DNA of 42,374 nucleotides, taken from contig DASQEH010000058.1 in NCBI GenBank assembly GCA_035633755.1, positions 1-42,374 of the forward strand, given 5' to 3'. Origin of the DNA: DASQEH01 sp035633755 (GTDB taxonomy: Bacteria > Actinomycetota > Actinomycetes > Propionibacteriales > Nocardioidaceae). The position numbers were made by a program, and so were the translations under genes. Shown here one piece after another: positions 1 through 11,022 of the stretch. A model generated the notes under the pieces. That model did no database searches. It was not told where the DNA came from and saw only the letters and a list, made by a program, of their open reading frames with translations. Position 1 is the first letter of the stretch. Each line of letters begins with the position of its first letter.

Positions 1-271
1 CGTGGTCGAGGTCGCGCGCCTCGACGACGTAGAAGCCGCCGAAGGCCTCCTTGGTCTCGACGAACGGGCCGTCCGTCACCGTGCCGGCACCCTTGATCGT
101 GGTGGCCGTCGTCGTGGGCGCGAGCGCCTCCCCGCCCGCGAGGGACCCGCCGAGCTCGAAGACCTGCTTGGTGAACGTGGTGTGTGCGTCGACCAGCGCG
201 CCCCACGCCTCGGGCGACATGGTCGCGTAGCGCGCCTGGTCTTCGTAGATGAGGATTGCGTACTTGGTCAT
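1..271 (-). CDS. YCII-related (DGPF-type) domain protein, partial
   Basis: The first 90 residues of a small soluble protein are visible; the C-terminus lies beyond the left edge. The family hallmark DGPFVETKE is at residues 67-75 and is followed by the usual hydrophobic strand (GGFYVVEA). The opening MTKYAILIYED is also typical of YCII/DGPF proteins, which adopt a dimeric ferredoxin-like fold. Their biochemical role is mostly unknown; in actinobacteria such genes often sit next to an ECF-type sigma factor gene, which would have to lie to the left. The ATG at 271 is preceded by a perfect GGAGG (complement of 279-283) with 7 nt spacing, so the start is well supported. The gene is transcribed away from mtrA. 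Confidence 0.85.
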   Translation of the reverse strand, partial: MTKYAILIYEDQARYATMSPEAWGALVDAHTTFTKQVFELGGSLAGGEALAPTTTATTIKGAGTVTDGPFVETKEAFGGFYVVEARDLDH

Positions 272-633
272 GGAGGTGCCTCCTGCACTGGGTCGCGGGC
301 CGGCCTGTCCGGTTCCGTCATCAATGACGACGAACATCCTGCCGCCGGATCGACAGCTAGGCCTGGATCTTCTTCAGGTTTGTCCGGCGCCGCCGCCGCT
401 GTGCGTGCCGGAGTCCGCTTTGCGCCTCCCTTTTCACAAGACCCGGCCTGTAACCAGCATCCCTGCCGGGTACACCTAGCGGGTTGAACCCTCGGTTCGC
501 CCCGCAAGGGCTGTTGCGGATAGCGCCTCCCCGAGGGCGACGACGTACGCTTGACGCACCGTGCGGCGAGGATCCGGTCGCGGTACCGAGGCAGCGATCC
601 CGGCCGCCGCCGACAGCAGCGAAGAGGGTGGTT
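272..633. other. Divergent intergenic region before mtrA (no gene seen)
   Basis: About 360 bp separate the YCII gene from mtrA. Open frames here have no supported start or family signature. The region must carry both divergent promoters. The sequence TTGACG at 552-557 is a possible -35 element for mtrA, but I find no convincing TAnnnT at the right distance. A short dyad, GGGTT-G-AACCC, lies near 481-491. The stretch 424-441 contains an A/T-rich run next to an AAGGGAGG-like sequence on the minus strand, but no start codon follows it. Confidence 0.5.
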
Positions 634-1341
634 GTGGAAGCAGTACGCGCCCAGCGAGGCAAGGTCCTCGTCGTCGACGACGACTCGTCACTGTCGGAGA
701 TGCTGACGATCGTGCTGCGCAGCGAGGGCTTCGAGTCGCGGGTATGTCCGACGGGCGACCGGGCCATGGCTGCCGTACGCGAGTTCCGCCCCGATGTCGT
801 CCTGCTGGACCTGATGCTGCCGGGCAAGGACGGCGTGGACGTCTGCCGGGAGATCAGGGCCGAGTCCGGTGTCCCGATCATCATGCTCACGGCCAAGAGC
901 GACACCGTCGACATCGTCGTGGGGCTGGAGTCCGGTGCCGACGACTATGTCATCAAGCCGTTCAAGCCGAAGGAGCTCGTGGCCCGGCTGCGCGCCAGGA
1001 TGCGCAAGTTCGAGGACGCGCCCCCGGAGTCGCTCGTCCTTGGCGACCTGGCGATCGACGTAGCAGGCCACGTCGTGGAGCGTGATGGTGAGAGGTTGTC
1101 ACTGACCCCGTTGGAGTTCGACCTGCTCGTGTGTCTGGCCCGCAAGCCCTGGCAGGTGTTCACCCGGGAGGTGCTGCTCGAGCAGGTCTGGGGATACCGG
1201 CACGCGGCCGATACCCGACTGGTCAACGTGCACGTGCAGCGACTGCGCTCCAAGGTGGAGCGCGACCCCGAGAATCCCCAGATCGTGCTCACCGTTCGCG
1301 GCGTGGGGTACAAGGCCGGCGGAGCGGCAGGCACCGGGTAG
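634..1341 (+). CDS. mtrA: MtrA, OmpR-family response regulator
   Basis: Cytoplasmic DNA-binding response regulator of the MtrAB(-LpqB) system, which in actinobacteria couples cell-wall state, division and osmotic stress to transcription. With a GTG start at 634 the protein has 235 residues. The receiver domain (about 10-120) shows acidic residues D15/D16, phospho-acceptor D59 in LLDLMLPG, switch T86 and K108 in KPF. The winged-helix effector domain (about 135-230) ends in the classic RLRSKVERDPENP...RGVGYKAG. The frame is open further upstream, but homology begins only near KVLVVDDD. GTG 634 has GAAGAGG six nt upstream; GTG 628 would overlap that site. Two bases separate the stop from mtrB, so the pair is co-transcribed. 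Confidence 0.96.
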   Translation: MEAVRAQRGKVLVVDDDSSLSEMLTIVLRSEGFESRVCPTGDRAMAAVREFRPDVVLLDLMLPGKDGVDVCREIRAESGVPIIMLTAKSDTVDIVVGLESGADDYVIKPFKPKELVARLRARMRKFEDAPPESLVLGDLAIDVAGHVVERDGERLSLTPLEFDLLVCLARKPWQVFTREVLLEQVWGYRHAADTRLVNVHVQRLRSKVERDPENPQIVLTVRGVGYKAGGAAGTG

Positions 1342-1343
1342 CC

Positions 1344-3113
1344 ATGGCGCTCGACACGCAGAGCCCACTGTCCCAGCCGCCCCAGGTGACGCCGGAACCG
1401 TCCGGAGCTCCCGAGCCGGGAGGCGGCTCGTCACGAGCCGCGACCTTGCTGGTTCGACTGCTGCGCACGCTCGCCGCACCGGCGCTGGACCTGGCCTGGC
1501 TGTGGCGGCGATCCATCCAGGCTCGCGTCGTCATCGGCACCCTCACCCTGTCGACGGCGCTTGCCCTGCTCGCGGGCTGGGTCCTCATGAACCGGGTCAC
1601 CGACGGCCTGCTGGACAGCAAGCGACAGTCCGCCCTGACGCTGGCCGCGGCCGGTGCCGAGACCGCTCAAGCAAAGCTGACCGCTGCTCCCGAGGTGGGC
1701 AACGTGCTCGACCTGGGCACCGTCGTCCCCGAGCTCACGCATGCGTTGTCCCCGAGTGACTCCGCTCGCGACGACTACGGGATCGTCATCATCGGGCCTT
1801 CGGACCCGTTTCGCCCCGACGATGACGAGGGCGTCGTCACCTCCGGACAAGCCTCGCCCAACCGGGCTTCGATCCCCGCGGACCTGCTGGCGAAGGTGCA
1901 GAGCACCGCTGGGAGCTGGTGGGCCTACTCCACGATCCAGTACGACGACGAAGAGGCTGGCAACCAGCCGGGCCTGGTGGTGGGATCGCAGCTGCAGGTC
2001 CCCGGCACAGGTCAGACGTACGCGTTGTTCTACGTCTTCTCCCTCGAGGAGCAGCTGGAGACGCTGTACGTGGTTCGCAGCGCCTTGATCACCACGGGGG
2101 CTGTGCTCGTCGTCCTGCTCGGAACCATCGCCTGGCTGGTCACGCGCCAGGTGGTGACGCCGGTACGGCTGGCGCGCCGCATCGCCGAACGTCTCGCATC
2201 CGGCCGCCTCGAGGAGCGGATGCGCGTACGCGGTGAGGACGACATCGCGCGGCTCGGCGTCTCCTTCAACCAGATGGCCGCCAGTCTCCAGCGCCAGATC
2301 AGCCAGCTGCAGGAGCTGGCGCGGGTCCAGCGCCGCTTCGTCGCCGACGTCAGCCATGAGCTACGGACGCCCCTGACCACGGTACGGATGGCGGCCGACC
2401 TCCTCCATGACGCACGAGGCGCGTTCGACCCGGCCACGGCCCGGTCCGCGGAGCTGCTCCAGGCCGAGCTCGACCGGTTCGAGGCCCTCCTGGGCGACCT
2501 TCTCGAGATCAGCCGCTTCGACGCGGGTGCGGCAACCCTGACACTGACCGACGTGGACCTGCGTGACGTCGCACGCCGCGTGTGCGACGGCGCAGCCGGC
2601 CTCGCGGCGCGACGGGGGGCGCGCCTCGCGGTCGACGTCCCCTCCACCCGGTGCATGGTCGAGGTCGACGTCCGGCGGATCGAGAGGATCGTCCGCAACC
2701 TCGTCGTCAACGCCATCGAGTACGGCGAGGGATCGGACGTGACGGTGCGCGTGGCGGCCGGTGCGGACGCCGTCGCGTTGTCCGTCCGAGACCGTGGGGT
2801 CGGTCTCAAGACGGGAGAGGACGTCATGGTCTTCAACCGGTTCTGGCGTGCCGACCCCGCTCGCGCACGCACCCGCGGCGGCACCGGGCTCGGCCTGTCG
2901 ATCGCCGTCGAGGACACGACCCTCCATGGCGGGCGACTCGACGCCTGGGGTCGGCCCGGGCTCGGCGCGCTCTTCCGGCTGACCCTGCCGCGGCGAGCTG
3001 GGGGCACGCTGGAGGAGTCCCCGCTTCCGCTGGCGCCTCGCGGTCAGGAGGCCCTCGTGTCCTCGGGCAGCGCAGCGTGGCGCATGCCGCCCGGACGAGA
3101 GCTCGACCGGTGA
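1344..3113 (+). CDS. mtrB: MtrB, sensor histidine kinase
   Basis: Membrane sensor kinase partner of MtrA, 589 residues, close to the usual MtrB length. A proline-rich cytoplasmic N-tail is followed by TM1 (about 60-85), an extracellular sensor region of roughly 160 residues, TM2 (about 247-268), a HAMP linker, and the HisKA dimerisation helix with phospho-acceptor H338 in SHELRTP. The HATPase_c domain has the N box (RNLVVNAIEYG), G1 (DRGVGL) and G2 (GGTGLGL). The C-terminal 40 residues after the kinase core are rich in proline, glycine and serine and look disordered. The ATG at 1344 lies 2 nt after the mtrA stop with only a weak ribosome site, suggesting translational coupling. Its stop overlaps the lpqB start (GTGA). 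Confidence 0.96.
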   Translation: MALDTQSPLSQPPQVTPEPSGAPEPGGGSSRAATLLVRLLRTLAAPALDLAWLWRRSIQARVVIGTLTLSTALALLAGWVLMNRVTDGLLDSKRQSALTLAAAGAETAQAKLTAAPEVGNVLDLGTVVPELTHALSPSDSARDDYGIVIIGPSDPFRPDDDEGVVTSGQASPNRASIPADLLAKVQSTAGSWWAYSTIQYDDEEAGNQPGLVVGSQLQVPGTGQTYALFYVFSLEEQLETLYVVRSALITTGAVLVVLLGTIAWLVTRQVVTPVRLARRIAERLASGRLEERMRVRGEDDIARLGVSFNQMAASLQRQISQLQELARVQRRFVADVSHELRTPLTTVRMAADLLHDARGAFDPATARSAELLQAELDRFEALLGDLLEISRFDAGAATLTLTDVDLRDVARRVCDGAAGLAARRGARLAVDVPSTRCMVEVDVRRIERIVRNLVVNAIEYGEGSDVTVRVAAGADAVALSVRDRGVGLKTGEDVMVFNRFWRADPARARTRGGTGLGLSIAVEDTTLHGGRLDAWGRPGLGALFRLTLPRRAGGTLEESPLPLAPRGQEALVSSGSAAWRMPPGRELDR

Positions 3114-4882
3114 ACGGCAGCCTGACCCGGGCCCGACGGGCAGCCGTCTCGCTGGTGCTGCTGTTGGCTTCGTGCGTCACTGCCGGGTGCGTCTCGGTGC
3201 CCAACAGCTCGTCGATCGAGGAAGGCCGTGCGGTCGGCGTCCAGGACGACCCGCAGCACATCACCAATGACCCGCCGGGTCCCCTCCCTGGAGCCAGCCC
3301 CCAGGCGATCGCCTCAGGATTCTTCGCGGCCATGCTTGCCTATCCCCAGACGGTGACCACGGCCCGCGAGTTCCTCACCTCACGGGCGGCCGCCCAGTGG
3401 GACCACGGCGCTGGCGTCGTCGTCTACGAGGGCCGCAGCTTCATCCGGACTGCCAACGGCATCGCGGTGGGCGGCGAGCAGCTCGGCCGGCTGGACGAAC
3501 GCGGAACCTGGACATCGGTGAAACCAGAGCAGTCGACGTCCCTCGTCAGGCTGCGCATGGCCGAGGTCGACGGCGAGTGGCGGATCACGAATCCGCCCCC
3601 GGGCCTGTACATCGACAGCACCTACTTCTCCAACAACTACGGAAAGTTCTCGTTGTACTTCTTCGATCCCAGCCACAAGGTGCTGGCGGCTGACCCGGTG
3701 TACCTGGTGGACGACGAGACAGCGACCACGGCGTTGGTCGCTGACCTCGTCGACGGACCGACCCGGTCCCTGCGGCAGGCCGTCCAGACGGCGATCCCCC
3801 GCGAGACCACGATCGACGTCGCGGTGTCGACATCGTCGTCAGGCGTGGCCGAAGTCCCGTTGAGCGAGGAGATCCTGCAGCTCTCTGCTGACAACCTCCA
3901 GCTCGTCGCGGCCCAGCTGGCCTGGACGCTGCGCCAGATCCCGGACATCCGATCGATCTCGGTGACCGTGGACGGCAGCCAGCTCGAGATCCCCGGCTTC
4001 GGCCCCACGTTCGGTGTCGACCAGTTCTCCGGATACGACCCGGCAGGCATCACCGGGGTCCGCAAGCTCTTCGCCTTGAGCCCCCGCGGGCTGGTATCAC
4101 TGTCGGGTGGTGCGGCGGCGCGGGTGGTGACGGCGGGAACGCTGGAGGAGCAACCACTGTCTGCAGCGGTCGACGCTGACGGTGTTCGGGCGGCCTTCGT
4201 CACCGAGGCGGGTCGTGCGGTGATGGTCAGCGCCTTGGCGGTCGGGTCCGACGTCGGATCGGCTGACTGGCTGCGAGGAACCTCGTTCCTGCGGCCCGTG
4301 TGGGACCTCCACGGCGTGCTGTGGGCGGTGGACTCAGTGGCCACCGGGAGTGACATCTACGTCGCAACCACGGCGCGCAACGAGCGCCTGGTCCGAGCCC
4401 CGGGTCTGCGCGGCGCCGACATCGTGTCGTTCGCGGTGTCGCGGGACGGGGTCCGGTTCGCGGCCGTGGTCCGAGACGGCGACACCACGAGACTCGTCAT
4501 CTCCACCATCGAGAGGGACCCGCGCCGCCCCTCATCGCTGCGGCTGGGAGTACCCACCAGTGTTCCGGCGCTGACGTCGGCGACCGATGGAGCTGAGCTC
4601 ACCGACATGACCTCGCTGGCATGGGTCAGCCCGACGGCCGTCGTCGTGCTGGCCGGCGGCGAGGACGCGGACCGTCACCCCTGGCAGGTCGAGGTGGACG
4701 GCTCCCGCACGGCCGACGTGGGACAGTACCTCCCGGTCGTTCCCGACAGCGTGGCAGCCGACGTCAACCAGGAGCAGCCGATCGCCGTCGGAGCCGGCTC
4801 CCAGGTCTTCGTGCAGGAGCCGGACCTGCAGTGGGTGCGGGTCGGAGAGGGTACGCGGCTGCGAATGCCGTTCTACGGCTGA
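3110..4882 (+). CDS. lpqB: LpqB, lipoprotein accessory to MtrAB
   Basis: Secreted lipoprotein known to interact with the MtrB sensor domain in mycobacteria. It has 590 residues from GTG 3110, which overlaps the mtrB stop by 4 nt. The N-terminus carries a positively charged signal peptide. There are two candidate lipidated cysteines: C22 in LASC, the better lipobox, and C27 in TAGC, which aligns with the LpqB pattern GC-x-SVP. A GerMN-type domain follows (about 170-310, with YFFDPSHKVLAADPVYL), then a C-terminal beta-propeller-like region (about 320-590). The tight mtrA-mtrB-lpqB order is the standard operon. An 86-nt gap with no clear terminator separates it from comF. Confidence 0.94.
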   Translation: MNGSLTRARRAAVSLVLLLASCVTAGCVSVPNSSSIEEGRAVGVQDDPQHITNDPPGPLPGASPQAIASGFFAAMLAYPQTVTTAREFLTSRAAAQWDHGAGVVVYEGRSFIRTANGIAVGGEQLGRLDERGTWTSVKPEQSTSLVRLRMAEVDGEWRITNPPPGLYIDSTYFSNNYGKFSLYFFDPSHKVLAADPVYLVDDETATTALVADLVDGPTRSLRQAVQTAIPRETTIDVAVSTSSSGVAEVPLSEEILQLSADNLQLVAAQLAWTLRQIPDIRSISVTVDGSQLEIPGFGPTFGVDQFSGYDPAGITGVRKLFALSPRGLVSLSGGAAARVVTAGTLEEQPLSAAVDADGVRAAFVTEAGRAVMVSALAVGSDVGSADWLRGTSFLRPVWDLHGVLWAVDSVATGSDIYVATTARNERLVRAPGLRGADIVSFAVSRDGVRFAAVVRDGDTTRLVISTIERDPRRPSSLRLGVPTSVPALTSATDGAELTDMTSLAWVSPTAVVVLAGGEDADRHPWQVEVDGSRTADVGQYLPVVPDSVAADVNQEQPIAVGAGSQVFVQEPDLQWVRVGEGTRLRMPFYG

Positions 4883-4968
4883 GCACAGGCCGCCCCTGGC
4901 GGTCCGTCAGTGCACAGCACGTCGCGGAGCCGCCGACAGCCCGGACCACGGCAGGCGACGCTTGCGCC

Positions 4969-5664
4969 ATGCGTTCTCTCGGCCAGTATCTGGTGGCCTC
5001 GACAGACCTCTTCCTCGGCGGCAGCTGCGTGGGCTGTCTGCGACCGGGGCCGTCCCTGTGCGGGTCGTGCCGCCGAGTGCTGCAGGCGCCGCCACGGTTG
5101 ACTCCGCCGACGCCGGTGCTGCCGGGGCTACCTCCGGTGTTCAGCGTGTCCCGCTACGAGGGCGTGGCCAAGGCGGCGCTGCTGGCCCACAAGGAGCAGG
5201 GTCGGCTGGCGCTGGCCCGGCCACTGGGCCAGACGTTGGCCCTGAGCTGCTGTGCGGTGCTGACGACCACCGGTTGCCCGCCCGCATCGGTCCAGCTGGT
5301 ACCGGCGCCGTCACCGCGCAGGCGGGTCCGCGAGCGCGGCCACAACCCCCAGATGCGCATCACCCGGGCATGCGCCACCGCCTTGCGACAAGCCGGCGTC
5401 CCAGCCTGCGTACGGCCGGTTCTGCGCGTCGCCTCCACCGTCGCGGACCAGGCCGGCCTGTCCGCGGGCCAGCGGCGGACGAACCTGCACCACGCGTTCA
5501 CGGCGACAGCTCGGGGGCGGCGTCTGACCGGGACGGTCATCGTCGTCGACGACATCGTCACCACCGGGGCAACGGCTCTCGAGGCCACCCGCGCGCTGCG
5601 GGTCGCCGGCTACGACGTTGCCGGCGTCGCCGTCATCGCGGCTACGGTTCGTCGGCTCCATTGA
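4969..5664 (+). CDS. comF: ComF family phosphoribosyltransferase-like protein
   Basis: A 231-residue ComF/GntX-family protein. The N-terminal zinc-ribbon-like motif has C20, C23, C31 and C34 (CxxC-x7-CxxC). The C-terminal phosphoribosyltransferase fold has the PRPP-binding signature VVDDIVTTGAT (about 192-202). In naturally competent bacteria ComF acts in ssDNA uptake; in actinobacteria its role is not established, and no other competence gene is in view. The frame continues upstream through the lpqB end, but homology starts at MRSLGQYLVASTDLF, so ATG 4969 is chosen. No strong ribosome site is visible. The lpqB-comF-hpf-secA order is conserved with mycobacteria (Rv3242c next to Rv3241c). Confidence 0.88.
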   Translation: MRSLGQYLVASTDLFLGGSCVGCLRPGPSLCGSCRRVLQAPPRLTPPTPVLPGLPPVFSVSRYEGVAKAALLAHKEQGRLALARPLGQTLALSCCAVLTTTGCPPASVQLVPAPSPRRRVRERGHNPQMRITRACATALRQAGVPACVRPVLRVASTVADQAGLSAGQRRTNLHHAFTATARGRRLTGTVIVVDDIVTTGATALEATRALRVAGYDVAGVAVIAATVRRLH

Positions 5665-6062
5665 TACGCAACGTGACCGTACGACTGTCGGGGGGTCCGG
5701 GTAGCGGCTAATGTTTCGCCATGGCACTCGTCCGGGTCCGTGGTTGCGTCGGCAAGGACTCGACTCGTCGAATCCTTGCCGGACAAGCCGATGCCAGCCG
5801 CAGGCGAAACGGCCCACGTAAGGCGGCGACGGCTCTTCTTCAGGGGACGTCACCGCTGAGCACGGTGCGGCTTAGTGGTAAGCCCTGCCCCGCCGCAGGT
5901 CCAGATGCCCTGCGTCACCGGGAGAAGGTCAGCGTGGCACAAGCTGCAAAGCCTCAGCAGGCGAGTGTGGGGACGAAGACCAGGTCGGCCGGGCGGGTGT
6001 CACTGCGACTCACCTGAGCGGCCGAAGATCCGGTGCGCTCCCATCTGTTGGAGGAGGAACGT
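5665..6062 (+). other. comF-hpf intergenic region with hairpin, probable hpf leader
   Basis: About 400 bp without a convincing gene. A 98-codon frame (5721-6017) has an Arg/Pro-rich composition and no ribosome site or family signature, so I treat it as non-coding. A possible -10 (TAATGT, 5709-5714) precedes a strong palindrome at 5751-5780. If transcription starts near 5721, hpf has a long leader of roughly 340 nt. The stretch ends in the very strong ribosome site GGAGGAGG at 6050-6057, five nt before the hpf GTG. Confidence 0.45.
5751..5780 (+). other. 30-nt hairpin between comF and hpf
   Basis: Arms GGCAAGGA (5751-5758) and TCCTTGCC (5773-5780) pair perfectly. After one C-A mismatch the inner TCGA/TCGA arms also pair, leaving a loop of about 4 nt. 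No T-tract follows. It may end mtrA-mtrB-lpqB-comF transcription, protect an mRNA end, or be a structured element in the hpf leader. The perfect complementarity is seen directly; the function is inferred. Confidence 0.55.
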
Positions 6063-6671
6063 GTGGAGATCGTGGTCAAGGGCCGGCACTGTGAGGTGTC
6101 GGACCGATTCCGCAGTCATGTCGAGGAGAAGTTGGCGCGGTTGGAGAAGTTCGACCAGCGAATGATCCGGATCGACGTCCAGGTGACGCAGGAGTCCAAT
6201 CCGAAGCTGCCGTCCGAGGCGGTATGCATCGAGATCACGATCACGAGCAAAGGCCCGACCATTCGCGCGGAGGCGTGCTCAGAGGACAAGATGAGCGCCC
6301 TCGACAAGGCGGTCGACCGGCTGATGGCACAAGAGCGCAAGGCTCATGACCGCCGTCGCGTGCACCACGGCACCCGTACTCCGACCTCCCTGGCACAGGC
6401 GATGGCGAGTGTCCCGGTCGTCGATGAAGCCGACGACACCGACGACTCCCTCGAGCACAAGGTGGGTCCGTTGACCGTGCTCGGCGACGGACCGCTCGTC
6501 GTGCGCGAGAAGACCCATCCGGGCTCCCCGATGACGCTGGACCAGGCTTTGTACGAGATGGAGCTCGTCGGTCACGACTTCTTCTTGTTCATCGACAAGG
6601 AGGACGAGACTCCGGCGGTCGTCTACCGACGCAAGGGCTATGACTACGGCGTCATCCGGCTTGCGACCTGA
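6063..6671 (+). CDS. hpf: Long-form ribosome hibernation promoting factor
   Basis: Ribosome-associated factor that inactivates and dimerises 70S ribosomes in stationary phase or stress. It has 202 residues. The N-terminal S30AE domain (about 1-105, with VKGRHCEVSDRFRSHVEEKLARLEKFD) binds the 30S decoding region. A variable linker follows, then the C-terminal dimerisation domain (about 145-202; MTLDQALYEMELVGHDFFLF...YGVIRL) of long-form HPF. GTG 6063 follows GGAGGAGG at 6050-6057, which decides the start over the upstream ATG at 6033. It corresponds to Rv3241c beside secA. A GC hairpin directly after the stop suggests that its transcript ends there. Confidence 0.95.
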   Translation: MEIVVKGRHCEVSDRFRSHVEEKLARLEKFDQRMIRIDVQVTQESNPKLPSEAVCIEITITSKGPTIRAEACSEDKMSALDKAVDRLMAQERKAHDRRRVHHGTRTPTSLAQAMASVPVVDEADDTDDSLEHKVGPLTVLGDGPLVVREKTHPGSPMTLDQALYEMELVGHDFFLFIDKEDETPAVVYRRKGYDYGVIRLAT

Positions 6672-6688
6672 GGCAGCGGTTGGCTGCC
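6672..6688 (+). terminator. GC-rich hairpin right after hpf stop
   Basis: GGCAGC (6672-6677) and GCTGCC (6683-6688) form a perfect 6-bp stem with loop GGTTG, starting on the base after the hpf stop codon. There is no U-tract, as is usual for actinobacterial hairpin terminators. An mRNA-stabilising role is equally possible. Confidence 0.45.
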
Positions 6689-6734
6689 CTGATCGCCGTG
6701 GGGGCAGGCCACGGAGGCTGGGGAGCGGCCAGGT

Positions 6735-7964
6735 GTGCAGTCCCGCTCGCCTCGCGTGATCCGCAGCTCCCTGAGCCGCTCGCAGGCTCGCCGGATCGCG
6801 CTCGTCGCCCAAGGTTTTGGCGTCCCGTACCCAGAAACGGGTGACCTGAGGCCCGTCAACCGAGTGCTCGACCGGATCGCGCTGCTGCAGATCGACTCGG
6901 TGAACGTGGTGAGCCGGGCTCACTACCTGCCGCTGTTCAGCCGGCTGGGCCCGTACGACCGCGAGCTGCTGCACCGCGCGGCGTGGCGCAGCCCGCGCAG
7001 GCTCTTCGAGTACTGGGGGCACGAGGCGTCCTATGTCCGGACCGACCTGTACCCCGCCCTGAGATTCCGGATGGCCGCCGCCGCCGAGGCTGCTTGGGGC
7101 TCGATGCGTCGGGTGTGGGAGGAGCAGCCGGAGTTCGTAGGCTGGGTGCTGAGCGAGGTCGCCACTCGCGGACCGCTGACCGCACGGGAGATCCAGCACG
7201 ACGCGCCACGCACCCGTAGCGCCTGGGGCTGGAACTGGAGCATCGTCAAGATCGCGCTCGAGTGGCTGTTCTACAGCGGGCAGATCACCTCGGCTCGTCG
7301 CAACGCCGCCTTCGAGCGCGTGTACGACCTGCCGGAGAGGGTCCTGCCGCGTGCCGTGGTCGAGGCTGCGGTCCCGTCGGTCGAGGAATCGCATCGCATC
7401 CTGGTGAGGACTGCGGCAGCCGCTCTCGGCGTCGCCACGGAGCAGGACCTACGGGACTACTTCCGCCTCGGCGTGGCACCGACAAGGCAGGCCGTCCGCG
7501 ACCTTGTCGACTCGACCGAGCTTGCCCCGATCGCAGTAGAGGGCTGGAAACGCCCGGCGTACCTGTGGCGGAACGCGAAGCTTGCACGGAAGGTGAGCGC
7601 CCGCGCCTTGGTGAGTCCGTTCGACTCCTTGATCTTCGAACGCCACCGCACGCAGGCGCTGTTCGACTACCGGTTCCGGATCGAGATCTACGTCCCGGCC
7701 GAGAAACGCGAGTACGGCTACTACGTCTACTCGTTCCTGCTTGGCGAGACCATCGTGGCCAGGGTGGACCTCAAGGCGGACCGTCCGACCGCCACGTTGC
7801 GCGTCCAGGGCGCCTGGGCGCAGCCGGCCGCACCGCCCGAGACAGCGGAGCAGCTGGCACTGGAGCTGGCGAGCCTGGCGACCTGGCTGGGCCTCGAGCG
7901 GGTCAGCGTTGCCGAGCGTGGCGATCTTGCCGCGAGGCTCGCAACGGTGTGCGCGACGACCTAG
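6735..7964 (+). CDS. YcaQ/AlkX-type winged-helix DNA glycosylase
   Basis: A 409-residue protein of the HTH_42 (YcaQ/AlkZ) superfamily, which unhooks interstrand crosslinks or excises bulky alkylated bases. Conserved features are SRSQARRIALVAQGF near the N-terminus, the catalytic-type motif Q52-I53-D54 (QxD of the YcaQ/AlkX branch, not QxQ of AlkZ), the EYWGHEASY segment, and the C-terminal SPFDSLIFERHRTQALFDYRFRIEIYVP block. The full family length is present. GTG 6735 is the first reasonable start, with GGAG-like sequence upstream and no good alternative. The mutation resistance or natural-product role cannot be told from context; neighbours are hpf and secA. Confidence 0.9.
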   Translation: MQSRSPRVIRSSLSRSQARRIALVAQGFGVPYPETGDLRPVNRVLDRIALLQIDSVNVVSRAHYLPLFSRLGPYDRELLHRAAWRSPRRLFEYWGHEASYVRTDLYPALRFRMAAAAEAAWGSMRRVWEEQPEFVGWVLSEVATRGPLTAREIQHDAPRTRSAWGWNWSIVKIALEWLFYSGQITSARRNAAFERVYDLPERVLPRAVVEAAVPSVEESHRILVRTAAAALGVATEQDLRDYFRLGVAPTRQAVRDLVDSTELAPIAVEGWKRPAYLWRNAKLARKVSARALVSPFDSLIFERHRTQALFDYRFRIEIYVPAEKREYGYYVYSFLLGETIVARVDLKADRPTATLRVQGAWAQPAAPPETAEQLALELASLATWLGLERVSVAERGDLAARLATVCATT

Positions 7965-8003
7965 CCGGCGGCGAGGTCGCCTACTATTGACGGGTGCGTC
8001 GCG

Positions 8004-8017
8004 GGGGACGAGTCCCC
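8004..8017 (+). other. Short hairpin in the secA leader
   Basis: GGGGA (8004-8008) and TCCCC (8013-8017) pair across loop CGAG, in the 111-nt gap between the glycosylase gene and secA. A possible -10, TACTAT (7981-7986), lies just upstream, so the hairpin would fall in the secA 5' leader. It could instead end the upstream transcript. Confidence 0.35.
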
Positions 8018-8075
8018 AAGGCGAGCCACTCGGCAGCTCGACGAAATCTCATTCCATTCGCAAGGGAGTCACCTC

Positions 8076-10985
<2,910 letters not shown>

Positions 10986-11022
10986 GGGGTAGCGGGCGAC
11001 GCTCCCGCAGGAGGTGGGCACC

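Noticed and set aside
2..487. 161-codon open frame on the plus strand
   Set aside because: It is antisense to the YCII-domain gene, which has a ribosome site and family motif; the plus frame has neither.
5721..6017. 98-codon frame between comF and hpf
   Set aside because: No ribosome site, no recognisable family, Arg/Pro-rich shadow-type composition, and it runs through the hairpin at 5751-5780.
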